Origin: Solirubrobacteraceae bacterium
Lineage (GTDB): Bacteria > Actinomycetota > Thermoleophilia > Solirubrobacterales > Solirubrobacteraceae
Direction of reading: 5' to 3'
NCBI GenBank assembly: GCA_025935735.1
Contig: JAICUS010000399.1
Location: forward strand, 1-5,825
DNA length: 5,825 nt
Below the pieces are notes generated by a model that made no database searches, had not been told where the DNA came from, and saw only the letters and a program-made list of their open reading frames with translations. This document shows, in pieces, positions 1-5,825 of this stretch (positions are counted from its first letter, which is position 1; each line of letters starts with the position of its first letter). Both the position numbers and the translations under genes were made by a program.

Positions 1-183
1 GAGCGCCTCCGCACGGCGATCCGCGAGGAGCCGTGGGACCGGATCGCGCCCGGCATCGCGCTGACGGCCAGCATCGGCGTCGCCACCGCGGACACGGGCG
101 GCGACCTGCGCGCGCTGACCGACCTGGCCGACCGGCGCCTGTACGAGGCCAAGGGCGCCGGGCGCGACCGCGTGGTCGCCTGA
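1..183 (+). CDS. GGDEF-domain protein, C-terminal end (partial)
   Basis: This is the last 60 codons of a gene that enters from the left edge, in frame from base 1 and ending at TGA 181-183. The translation carries the two closing signatures of a GGDEF (diguanylate cyclase) domain: a strand reading LTASIGVAT (residues 21-29) and the terminal helix ADRRLYEAKGAGRDRV (43-58), which corresponds to the family pattern AD..LY.AK..GRN.V. The family makes cyclic di-GMP from two GTP at the cytoplasmic face or in the cytosol. The GG(D/E)EF active-site loop and any sensor domain lie upstream of the window, so whether this copy is catalytic or degenerate cannot be judged. The protein stops almost directly after the domain, so GGDEF is its C-terminal module. 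It converges with the minus-strand kelch gene, with only three bases between the stop codons. Domain identity is confident; activity is unknown. Confidence 0.9.
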   Translation, partial: ERLRTAIREEPWDRIAPGIALTASIGVATADTGGDLRALTDLADRRLYEAKGAGRDRVVA

Positions 184-186
184 GCT

Positions 187-1920
187 TCACCGCCCGGTCA
201 CCAGCAGCGTCCGCCGCACGCCGGCGACGGTCAACGTGACGTGGAAGCGGCGCCGGTGGGGCAGCCGCCGGGCGACGAGCCGGACCGGCTGCGCCCCCGC
301 CCGGAGGTGGAGCCGGCGGAGGGCCAGCACCCGATCGCCCGCGGTCAGCCAGGCCAGGGTGCGCAGCGGCGCGCTCGAAGCGACCGTGAACCGCAGCCCG
401 CGGGCGAGCCCGGCGCGCGTGACCCGGTGCGGCAGCCCGCGCAGGCGGACGCGCGGGGCCGCGACCGGACCCGGCGCCGGCACGACCGGAGTGGGAGCGG
501 CGGCGGCCGGCGCGGCCGGCGTCACCGCCGCCGACGCGGCCGACTCCGCCCCCGCACCGATCTCGTTGACCGCGTGCACGCTGAACGTGTACGCCGTGCC
601 GTTCGCCAAGCCCGGCACGACGGCGAACGTGCGCCCGTCGGCGGTCGTCGCGTGCGCGCCGCCGGGGCTGGCGGTCACCACGTAGCGATCGATCGGCGCC
701 CCGCCGTCGGACCGCGGCGGCGCCCAGGTGACCGCGGCGGAGCCGTCGCCGGCGCTCGCCTGCACGTCCTCCGGGGCCGCGGGCACCTTCTCGGGGACGT
801 AGCGCTCGGCCGACCCGACCGTGCCAAGGGTGCCGTTGGAGACCCCGCCCGCCACCAGCACGTCGCCGCCGGACAGCACGGCCGCGGCAGCGCCGGCGCG
901 CGGCGCCGAGAGGGTCGCGGCGCTCGTCCAGGCGTCCGCCGCTGCGTCGTAGACCTCGGCGGACGACAGCACCGGGGTGCCGTTGCCGGTGTCGACGCCC
1001 GTGGCTCCGCCGGCCACCAGCACCCGTCCTCCGGGCAGCGGCGCGGCGATCGGGAGCTGGCGCCCGGCGTGCATCGGCGGGGCGGGCGTGAAGCGGTTCG
1101 CCGCCGCGTCGTAGACATCCGCCGAGGCGAGCGGGACGTTGGCGTCGGCCACGCCGCCCGCGACGAGCGCGCCGCCGCCGGGCAGCGGCGCCGCGACCGC
1201 GGCCGTGCGGGGGTCCGACAGCGTGTTCGCGACAGGTGTCCACGCGTCCGCCGCGGCGTCATAGACCTCGGCGCTCGCGAGTGCGTGGCGGCCGGCGTCC
1301 GAGCCGCCCGCGACCAGCACGCGGCCGCCGGCGACGACCGTCGCCACGGCCTGCGCCCGCGCCGTGCCCAGCGGCGGCCCGGCGGTGAACGCGTCGGTCG
1401 CCGGGTCGTAGATGTCGGTCTGCTTCGTCGCCACGCCGTCGGCGCCGAAGCCGCCGGCGATCAGCACGCGGCCGTCGGGCAGCGGCTCCGCGACGCCCGC
1501 GCTGTGTGCGGCCGCCGGCGCGCCGGCGGTCGGCGTGAAGCGGCCGCTGGACGGGTCGTAGACCTCGGCCGACGCGAGGCCGGAGTTGAGGGCCGTGCCC
1601 GTCCCGCCGCCGACGATCAGCACGCTGCCGTCGCGCAGCCGCGTCGCGGTCTGCAACGCGCGCGGCACGTTGAGCGCTCCGGTCGGCGTCCAGGCGCCGG
1701 TCTGCGGGTCGAAGAGCTCGGCGCTGAGCGCGGCGCCGCGCGGCCCGATCACGCCGCCGGTCACGAGCACCCGGCCGTCGGTGAGCGTGGTGGCGGTACC
1801 CAGCAGGCGGCCGGTGGTGGCGCCCGCCGGGAGCCAGGTGTCCGCCCGGGTCGCGGCGGACGCCCGCCCCGCCCCGCCGAAGACGGCGAGGCAGAGCGCG
1901 GCCAGGACGAGGCGCCTCAT
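187..1920 (-). CDS. Secreted kelch-repeat beta-propeller protein with FN3 domain and basic C-terminal domain
   Basis: A 577-residue protein from ATG 1920-1918 to TGA 189-187. Residues 1-22 form a signal peptide (MRR, a hydrophobic core, then ASA before Ala23). C10 is not in a lipobox, so secretion rather than lipidation is expected, and the mature protein has no cysteine. Residues about 27-375 hold seven kelch-type repeats, each with a VLVAGG-like strand (starting at 51, 100, 152, 201, 251, 300, 354) and most with a SAEVYD....W/FTP strand. The N-terminal DTWLPAG segment (27-33) resembles the last strand of a blade and could close the ring. A fibronectin type III domain follows (about 379-467), then a Pro/Ala linker (468-489) and an Arg-rich beta domain (490-577). 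The start is supported by a Shine-Dalgarno match and by the signal peptide; the open frame further upstream is a shadow of the neighbouring gene. It overlaps that gene by four bases. No catalytic residues are recognisable, so a binding or structural role outside the cytoplasm is inferred; the ligand is unknown. Confidence 0.88.
   Translation of the reverse strand: MRRLVLAALCLAVFGGAGRASAATRADTWLPAGATTGRLLGTATTLTDGRVLVTGGVIGPRGAALSAELFDPQTGAWTPTGALNVPRALQTATRLRDGSVLIVGGGTGTALNSGLASAEVYDPSSGRFTPTAGAPAAAHSAGVAEPLPDGRVLIAGGFGADGVATKQTDIYDPATDAFTAGPPLGTARAQAVATVVAGGRVLVAGGSDAGRHALASAEVYDAAADAWTPVANTLSDPRTAAVAAPLPGGGALVAGGVADANVPLASADVYDAAANRFTPAPPMHAGRQLPIAAPLPGGRVLVAGGATGVDTGNGTPVLSSAEVYDAAADAWTSAATLSAPRAGAAAAVLSGGDVLVAGGVSNGTLGTVGSAERYVPEKVPAAPEDVQASAGDGSAAVTWAPPRSDGGAPIDRYVVTASPGGAHATTADGRTFAVVPGLANGTAYTFSVHAVNEIGAGAESAASAAVTPAAPAAAAPTPVVPAPGPVAAPRVRLRGLPHRVTRAGLARGLRFTVASSAPLRTLAWLTAGDRVLALRRLHLRAGAQPVRLVARRLPHRRRFHVTLTVAGVRRTLLVTGR
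517..786 (-). other. Fibronectin type III domain of the kelch protein (residues 379-468)
   Basis: The stretch opens with VPAAPEDVQASAGDGSAAVTW and contains the FN3 landmarks: the early Trp (W399), APIDRYVVTASP, an L.NGTAYTFSV.AVNEIGAG core with the conserved Tyr, and a closing S.AVTP. Such domains are common spacers or binding modules in secreted actinobacterial proteins. Confidence 0.85.
796..1770 (-). repeat. Seven tandem kelch-type repeats, about 49-54 residues each
   Basis: The hydrophobic strand ending in a glycine pair (VLVTGG, VLIVGG, VLIAGG, VLVAGG, ALVAGG, VLVAGG, VLVAGG) starts at residues 51, 100, 152, 201, 251, 300 and 354. Each is followed by a (S)AE(V/L)(Y/F)D-like strand. Spacing is 49-54 residues. 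The seventh repeat is shortened at its end, running into VPEK and the FN3 domain, which fits closure of the ring by the N-terminal strand. Confidence 0.85.
1917..1920 (-). other. ATGA stop/start overlap between the two secreted-protein genes
   Basis: On the minus strand the four bases ATGA contain the ATG of the kelch gene and, shifted by one base, the TGA of the propeller/Ig gene. This arrangement is a classic sign of translational coupling within one operon and implies the two proteins are made together. Confidence 0.9.
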
Positions 1921-4586
1921 CGCGACACCTTCAGGGTCAGGCGGCGGCCGGCCCGCATCGCGGGATGCGAGGCGTCGCTCACGCGCACGGCGATCCGGTA
2001 GGTCCCCGCGTGCCGCGGGCGGCCGACGATCCGGCCGGCGCGCAGGCGCAGCCCGCGCGGCAGCGAGCGCACGCGCCAGCGGTAGGGCGTCGTGCCCAGG
2101 TTCGCCCGCAGCCGCGCGGCGTAGCGGCGCCCGGCGCACGCCCGCGGCAGCTTCGCCGTGCGCACCGACAGCGGCGGCGCGACGGCCAGCCGCCCGGGAG
2201 CGGCCAGACCGGTGGCCGGCCCGGTGATGTCGGCGAACGGCGTGGCGTTGCCGTTGGCGAGGGGCGCGAACGCCTCCACGCCGGCGAACTGGTTGGACAC
2301 CCACACGTGGCCGGCCGCGTCGACGTCGATGCCCACCGGGAACGACAGCCCGGTGTTCGCGCCGGCGACCCGCCGGACCGGGAGCGCGTTGCCGCTCGCG
2401 CCCGGCTGGTACTCCGTGACCGCGCTGTCGTAGGTGTCGGCCACCAGCAGGTTGCCGGCGCTGTCGACCACGATCCCCTGCGGCCCGTTCAGGCGCGTGG
2501 CGGGGCCCGCGATCGTGTCGATCGGGGCGATGTCGCCATTGGCGCCCGCCGCGTACTCGGTCAGGCGGTTGGCGCTCGTGTCGGCCACCCAGACGTGGCC
2601 GGCGGAGTCGACCGCCACGCCGCCCGGGCTGCTGAGGCCGGTGCGCGGGCCGCCGATGACCGCGACGGGCTTGGCGTCGCCGCTCGCCCCGGGCGCGTAG
2701 ACGCTGACCGTCGAGGCGGCCGCGTTGGCGACATAGAGCCGCCCGGCGCCGTCGAGCGCGAGCGCCTGCGGGTTCGCGAGGCCGGTGTCCGCGCCCGCGA
2801 TCGCCGTCTCGGGCCTCACGTTGCCGGACGCCCCGTACGGGTACTCGGCGATCTCGTTGTTGTTCGCGCTCGCGACGTAGGTGCGGCCGTCCGGAGCGAT
2901 CGTCACGGCGCTCGTGCCGTTGAAGCCGGTGGCCGTCCCGGCCAGCGAGGTCAGCGGCGCGCTGTTGCCGTTGGCGTCGAGCGAGAACGAGTGGACCGCG
3001 CTGTTGGCGCCGTTGACCACGTACACCGCGGCCTGGACCCTCGGCTTCACGACCAGCGTCAGCTTCGCGGTCGCCTTCATCGAGGCGTCGGCCACCCGCA
3101 CCGTGAACGCGTACGTCCCCGCCGTCGTCGGCGTGCCGACGATCTTCCCCGCCGGGATCAGCGAGAGCCCGGGCGGCAGCGAGCCGCTCGCCACGGTCCA
3201 CGTCAGCCTGCCGATGCTCATGACGGCCGACAGCGACTGGTCATAGCCGGCACCGACCACGGTGGCGGGCAGCGAGGCGGTGGAGACGGCGAGCACGCGC
3301 GGCGACACGATCACCGTCACCGGCTCGGTCGCGCTGTCCGGCGCGGGCGCCGCGGAGTCCGTGGCGCGCGCGGTGAAGGTGAAGCTGCCGACCTGCGTCG
3401 GCGTGCCGCCGAACTGGCCGTTCGGCGCCAGGACCAGCCCCGGCGGCAGCTGACCGCCGGCCACGGTCCAGGCGATCGCCCCGGCGCCGCCGTGCGCCGC
3501 GAGCGTCGTCCCGAGCGGCAGGCCGACGTTGCCCGGCAGCGGCCGCGACGGCGTGACCACGACCGGCGGGCCCGTGACGTCGAGCGTGAAGGCCTGCGTG
3601 GCTGGCGCGCCGACGCCATTGTCGGCCGTGACGGTGAACGTGAACCGGCCCGCCGTCAGCGGCGGGATGGTTCCGGAGATGACGCCCGTCGCGGGGTCGA
3701 CCGACAGCCACGCGGGCGCTCCGGTGAGCGAGAACCGCGCGGCCGGGGCGCCGCTCGCCGCGACGGGGATCCGCACGCTCCCCACGGAGAGCGGGATCGC
3801 GGCCGACGCGGCCGTGGTGATCTGCGGCGCGACGTCGCGGCGGGTGAAGTTCAGCGTGACGCTCGCGTCGTGGTTGAACCCGGTCAGGCCGATCGTGCCG
3901 ACGGCGCTCGGGGCCATGAAGCTCGCGCCGGCACCTCCGCCGCCGCCTCCGCCGCCGCCCGCGTCGGTCGCCAGGCCGGCCGAGCCGCCGGCCGCGCCGT
4001 GCGAGGCGGCCCCGCACTCACCGCCGAGGTTGCCGCCCAAGCCGCGGCCGGCGCCGGTCCCGGCCGCGCCGTTGGCGTCGCGCCCCGGGCCTTGCCCGCC
4101 GGCGCCGCCGTTGTCGCCGTCGATGCCGCCCCTGCCGCCGCCGCCGCCACCGCCGCCGGCGATCGCCAGGCCGGTCGGCGTGCCGGTGGTGTCGGCCACC
4201 AGGGCGAGGCCGCCGCCGTTGCCGCCGTTGCCGCCGAGCTCGCTGCCGCCGCCACCCGGGCCGCCGCCGCCGCGCGCGCCGACGATGACCGTGAGCGTGT
4301 CGCCGGGGGCGAACCGCGTGCCCGGCCCGACCGGGACGGTCTCGTTGATCAGCGCGCCGACGCCGCCGGCGCCGTTGGTGCCCGACGAGCTGCCGCCCGT
4401 GGCGTCTGTGCCGCCGGCGCCGTTGGCGATCACGTTCACGGAGGTCGTGTACTGCGGGATCGTGAGGGTGTAGGTGCCGGGCACCGAGTAGGTGTCGCTG
4501 ACCGTGTCGGCGGCCGCGGTGGCGGGCAGCGCGAGCGCGGCCATGCCGAGGCCGAGGGCGGCGAGCCGCCCGAGGGGGAGCGTCAT
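1917..4586 (-). CDS. Secreted multidomain protein: glycine-rich domain, He_PIG Ig-like modules, NHL-type propeller
   Basis: An 889-residue protein from ATG 4586-4584 to TGA 1919-1917. Residues 1-26 are a signal peptide ending ATAAA before Asp27. Residues 27-55 form a beta segment (VPGTYTLTIPQ) leading into a glycine-rich domain (about 56-222) with runs of eight and nine glycines. Three Ig-like modules of the He_PIG type follow (about 253-338, 340-428, 430-514); the second and third carry the LPPGL...G...GTPT..G.(Y/F).FT signature. Six NHL-like units fill 521-804, and a fourth, arginine-rich He_PIG module closes the protein (806-889). It has only two cysteines (C191, C817), no LPXTG sorting signal and no C-terminal membrane helix. 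It is therefore probably exported and either released or held non-covalently. Such modules usually mediate binding; no enzyme motif is seen. The start is fixed by the signal peptide and a good ribosome binding site. Upstream, 30 bases separate it from the acyl-CoA synthetase; downstream it overlaps the kelch gene. Confidence 0.9.
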   Translation of the reverse strand: MTLPLGRLAALGLGMAALALPATAAADTVSDTYSVPGTYTLTIPQYTTSVNVIANGAGGTDATGGSSSGTNGAGGVGALINETVPVGPGTRFAPGDTLTVIVGARGGGGPGGGGSELGGNGGNGGGLALVADTTGTPTGLAIAGGGGGGGGRGGIDGDNGGAGGQGPGRDANGAAGTGAGRGLGGNLGGECGAASHGAAGGSAGLATDAGGGGGGGGGAGASFMAPSAVGTIGLTGFNHDASVTLNFTRRDVAPQITTAASAAIPLSVGSVRIPVAASGAPAARFSLTGAPAWLSVDPATGVISGTIPPLTAGRFTFTVTADNGVGAPATQAFTLDVTGPPVVVTPSRPLPGNVGLPLGTTLAAHGGAGAIAWTVAGGQLPPGLVLAPNGQFGGTPTQVGSFTFTARATDSAAPAPDSATEPVTVIVSPRVLAVSTASLPATVVGAGYDQSLSAVMSIGRLTWTVASGSLPPGLSLIPAGKIVGTPTTAGTYAFTVRVADASMKATAKLTLVVKPRVQAAVYVVNGANSAVHSFSLDANGNSAPLTSLAGTATGFNGTSAVTIAPDGRTYVASANNNEIAEYPYGASGNVRPETAIAGADTGLANPQALALDGAGRLYVANAAASTVSVYAPGASGDAKPVAVIGGPRTGLSSPGGVAVDSAGHVWVADTSANRLTEYAAGANGDIAPIDTIAGPATRLNGPQGIVVDSAGNLLVADTYDSAVTEYQPGASGNALPVRRVAGANTGLSFPVGIDVDAAGHVWVSNQFAGVEAFAPLANGNATPFADITGPATGLAAPGRLAVAPPLSVRTAKLPRACAGRRYAARLRANLGTTPYRWRVRSLPRGLRLRAGRIVGRPRHAGTYRIAVRVSDASHPAMRAGRRLTLKVSR
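1920..2171 (-). other. Arginine-rich fourth He_PIG-like module (residues 806-889)
   Basis: This module keeps the He_PIG framework (W.V.SLP.GL...G.IVG.P..AGTY...VRVSDAS) and aligns well with the third module of the same protein. It carries over 20 arginines in 84 residues, replacing Thr, Pro, Ser and Ala of module three. It sits after the propeller, so the propeller separates it from modules one to three. Confidence 0.75.
1928..1932 (-). promoter_or_regulatory. Ribosome binding site of the kelch protein, inside the upstream coding region
   Basis: The minus strand reads GAAGG, seven bases before the ATG at 1920-1918. It is embedded in the last codons (Leu-Lys-Val-Ser-Arg) of the upstream gene. 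Its presence confirms the kelch start and shows that the downstream gene can recruit ribosomes itself as well as by reinitiation. Confidence 0.7.
2163..3026 (-). repeat. Six tandem NHL-like units, 144 bp (48 residues) each
   Basis: Within the 889-residue protein the strand (V/L)(Y/W)V(A/S)(N/D) recurs at residues 521, 569, 617, 665, 713 and 761, exactly 48 residues apart. The units share A(S/N)G(N/D)..P near their middle and (I/V).G..TGL..P followed by (A/V)D.(A/S)G near their end. The 144-bp units are diverged at the DNA level. Six such units are expected to fold as one six-bladed beta propeller. Confidence 0.85.
3920..4421 (-). repeat. Glycine-rich low-complexity region
   Basis: Residues about 56-222 of the 889-residue protein are dominated by glycine, with alanine, asparagine and aspartate between. 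Uninterrupted glycine runs lie at residues 144-151 (bases 4157-4134) and 210-218 (bases 3959-3933). On the plus strand these appear as CCG/CCT-type trinucleotide tracts. Non-glycine islands such as DTLTVIVGARG and GLALVADT interrupt them, so this is a structured Gly-rich domain rather than a simple spacer. Confidence 0.85.
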
Positions 4587-4593
4587 GGTGAGG

Positions 4594-4599
4594 TCCTTT
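4594..4599 (-). promoter_or_regulatory. Ribosome binding site of the 889-residue secreted protein
   Basis: The minus strand reads AAAGGA, seven bases before the ATG at 4586-4584. It lies in the 30-base gap after the acyl-CoA synthetase stop. It supports this ATG as the start, in agreement with the signal peptide. The gap is too short for a full promoter plus terminator, so transcription comes either from the synthetase operon or from a promoter inside its 3' end. Confidence 0.75.
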
Positions 4600-4616
4600 G
4601 CGGGGAGGAGGGCGGG

Positions 4617-5825
4617 TCAGCGGTACAGCGCGGCGAACGTCGCCGCGTAGCGGTCGTTGACGACGGCGCGCCTGACCTTCAGCGTCGGGGTCAGCTCGCC
4701 GGCGGCGATCGTCAGGTCGTGGCCGAGGATCGCGAAGCGCTTGATCTGCGCGACGCGGGCGTAGTGGGCGTTGACGCGGTCGAGCTCGGCCTGGACGAGC
4801 GCGCGCACGGCCGGGTGCGCCGACAGAGTCGCGACGTCCTCCGGCAGGCCGCGCGCCCGCGCCCAGCCGGCGATCTCGCCGGCGTCGAGCGTGATCAGCG
4901 CGACGGGATACGGCCGCCGGTCGCCGTGCATGACGGCCTCGGAGACGTAGCGGGAACGCTTGAGGTCGCGCTCGAGGTTGGCCGGCGCGAGGTTCTTGCC
5001 GCCGGCCGTGATGATGATGTCCTTCTTTCGGCCGGTGATCGTGAGGAATCCGTCCGCGTCGAGCGCGCCGAGGTCGCCGGTGTGCAGCCAGGCGCCCGGC
5101 GGGTGCGGCGGCTCGCCGTGGTAGCCGGCGAAGACGTTCGGGCCGCGCACCAGGATCTCGCCGTCGTCCGCGATCCGGAGCTCGAGGCCTCCCAACGCGT
5201 GCCCGACGGTCCCCGGGCGGTGCGCGTCCAGCGTGGCGATCGCGATGCCCGTGGCCGCCTCGGTCATCCCGTAGCCCTCCAGCAGCGGCACGCCGCAGGC
5301 CCAGAAGAACTCGAGGATGTCGGGCGCGATCGGGGCCGCCCCGGTCAGCGCCTTGCGCACGCGCCCCCCGAGCGCGCCGCGCACGCGGGCGGCGAGGGCG
5401 TCGTCGACCGGGCCGGCGCCCAGCGCGGCGTGCAGCTTCTCGAACACGCGCGGGACGCTGGGCAGGAACGTCGGCCGGACCTCGGCGAGGTCGGCGAGCA
5501 GCCGGTCCGGGCCGCTCGCGTAGGCGACGGCGCCGCCGATCTCGAGGCTCCAGAGCATCATCAGCAGCCCGAACGCGTGCGCGAGCGGGAGGTGCAGGTA
5601 GGTGAGGTCGTCGCGCCCGCCGAGCAGGCGGCCGGCGTGGACCATGTCGAGCATCGCGCGGTAGTTGCCGTGCGTGAGCACGCAGCCCTTGGCGCGGCCG
5701 GTCGTCCCGGACGTGTAGATGATCGTGTACGGGTCGTCCGGGCGGACCGCCGCGCCGCGCGCCGCGAGCTCCTCCGGGTCGCTGAGGCCGCCGCGCGCCC
5801 GCAGGGCGTCGAGGGCGTCGATCGC
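4617..5825 (-). CDS. Long-chain acyl-CoA synthetase, AMP-forming (COG1022/FadD15-like), N-terminus missing
   Basis: A 402-residue C-terminal part of an adenylate-forming enzyme, open through the right edge and ending at TGA 4619-4617. The family activates fatty acids with ATP to an acyl-adenylate and then to acyl-CoA, in the cytoplasm or at the membrane. Numbering from the window edge, visible motifs are the phosphate-binding A3 loop YTSGTTGRAKG (37-47), LPLAHAFG (79-86), A5 EGYGMTE (183-189), A7 TGD (249-251), the hinge region GRKKDIIITAGGKN (265-278), and the C-terminal catalytic lysine in LTPTLKVRR (K383). The GRKKDII.TAGGKN.AP wording and RPYPVALITLD fit the COG1022 long-chain group. The A3 loop has Ala where most members have Pro (GRAKG for GRPKG). 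About 190-200 N-terminal residues should lie outside the window. All catalytic landmarks in view are intact, so it is probably active; chain-length preference cannot be read. A GTG at 5681-5679 is internal, because it falls after the A3 loop. Confidence 0.95.
   Translation of the reverse strand, partial: AIDALDALRARGGLSDPEELAARGAAVRPDDPYTIIYTSGTTGRAKGCVLTHGNYRAMLDMVHAGRLLGGRDDLTYLHLPLAHAFGLLMMLWSLEIGGAVAYASGPDRLLADLAEVRPTFLPSVPRVFEKLHAALGAGPVDDALAARVRGALGGRVRKALTGAAPIAPDILEFFWACGVPLLEGYGMTEAATGIAIATLDAHRPGTVGHALGGLELRIADDGEILVRGPNVFAGYHGEPPHPPGAWLHTGDLGALDADGFLTITGRKKDIIITAGGKNLAPANLERDLKRSRYVSEAVMHGDRRPYPVALITLDAGEIAGWARARGLPEDVATLSAHPAVRALVQAELDRVNAHYARVAQIKRFAILGHDLTIAAGELTPTLKVRRAVVNDRYAATFAALYR

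Noticed and set aside
184..260. Possible bidirectional terminator at the convergent junction
   Set aside because: I could not find a convincing inverted repeat followed by a T-run on either strand.
241..2001. Long plus-strand open frame (586 codons) opposite the kelch gene
   Set aside because: Its translation is a mix of Arg, Gly, Ala and Pro without domain motifs. It lies antisense to a gene with a signal peptide and clear repeats, and GC-rich DNA gives such stop-free shadows.
1921..3201. Upstream extension of the kelch reading frame, which would make a 1004-residue protein
   Set aside because: The extension is Arg/Gly-rich nonsense overlapping the propeller gene in another frame. The signal peptide and Shine-Dalgarno site place the start at 1920.
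3241..4017. Minus-strand open frame of 258 codons inside the secreted protein gene
   Set aside because: It is out of frame with the He_PIG modules and Arg/His-rich without any recognisable fold.
3933..4157. CCG-like trinucleotide tracts as a CRISPR array or regulatory repeat
   Set aside because: There are no spacers or conserved direct repeats; the tracts are glycine codons read on the minus strand.
3529..4473. Plus-strand proline-rich open frame (314 codons)
   Set aside because: The proline runs are simply the complement of the glycine codons in the secreted protein; no start signal or domain supports it.
5679..5681. GTG as the start of the acyl-CoA synthetase
   Set aside because: The open frame continues upstream to the window edge and includes the essential A3 loop, so the GTG is an internal valine.

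Overview
The window is very GC-rich and almost fully coding, with strong third-position G/C bias. It looks like chromosomal DNA from a high-GC actinobacterium. The arginine-loaded C-terminal beta domains and the secreted Ig-like/propeller proteins suggest the Thermoleophilia (Solirubrobacterales-like), but that placement is an inference from style, not from a marker gene.

Layout. Bases 1-183 (+) are the last 60 codons of a GGDEF-domain protein, whose catalytic motif lies outside the window. Three genes follow on the minus strand, read from right to left. At 5825-4617 is the C-terminal two thirds of a long-chain acyl-CoA synthetase (COG1022/FadD15 type), cut by the window edge. After a 30-base gap comes 4586-1917, a secreted 889-residue protein: signal peptide, glycine-rich domain, three He_PIG-type Ig-like modules, a six-unit NHL-like propeller with an exact 48-residue period, and a fourth, arginine-rich Ig-like module. 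Its TGA overlaps the ATG of the next gene (ATGA, 1920-1917). That gene, 1920-187, encodes a secreted 577-residue protein with a seven-repeat kelch propeller, an FN3 domain, a Pro/Ala linker and an arginine-rich C-terminal beta domain. It ends three bases from the converging GGDEF stop.

How they may work together. The two secreted proteins overlap by four bases and share an architecture (signal peptide, beta propeller, Ig/FN3 modules, basic C-terminus), so they are probably translated from one message and act in the same extracytoplasmic place. No enzymatic function or ligand can be read from them. The acyl-CoA synthetase lies close enough upstream to be co-transcribed, but nothing visible links it functionally to the secreted pair. 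The GGDEF gene is convergent and independent.

No RNA genes, mobile elements, CRISPR arrays or clear intrinsic terminators were seen. No stretch above 300 bases lacks a gene.
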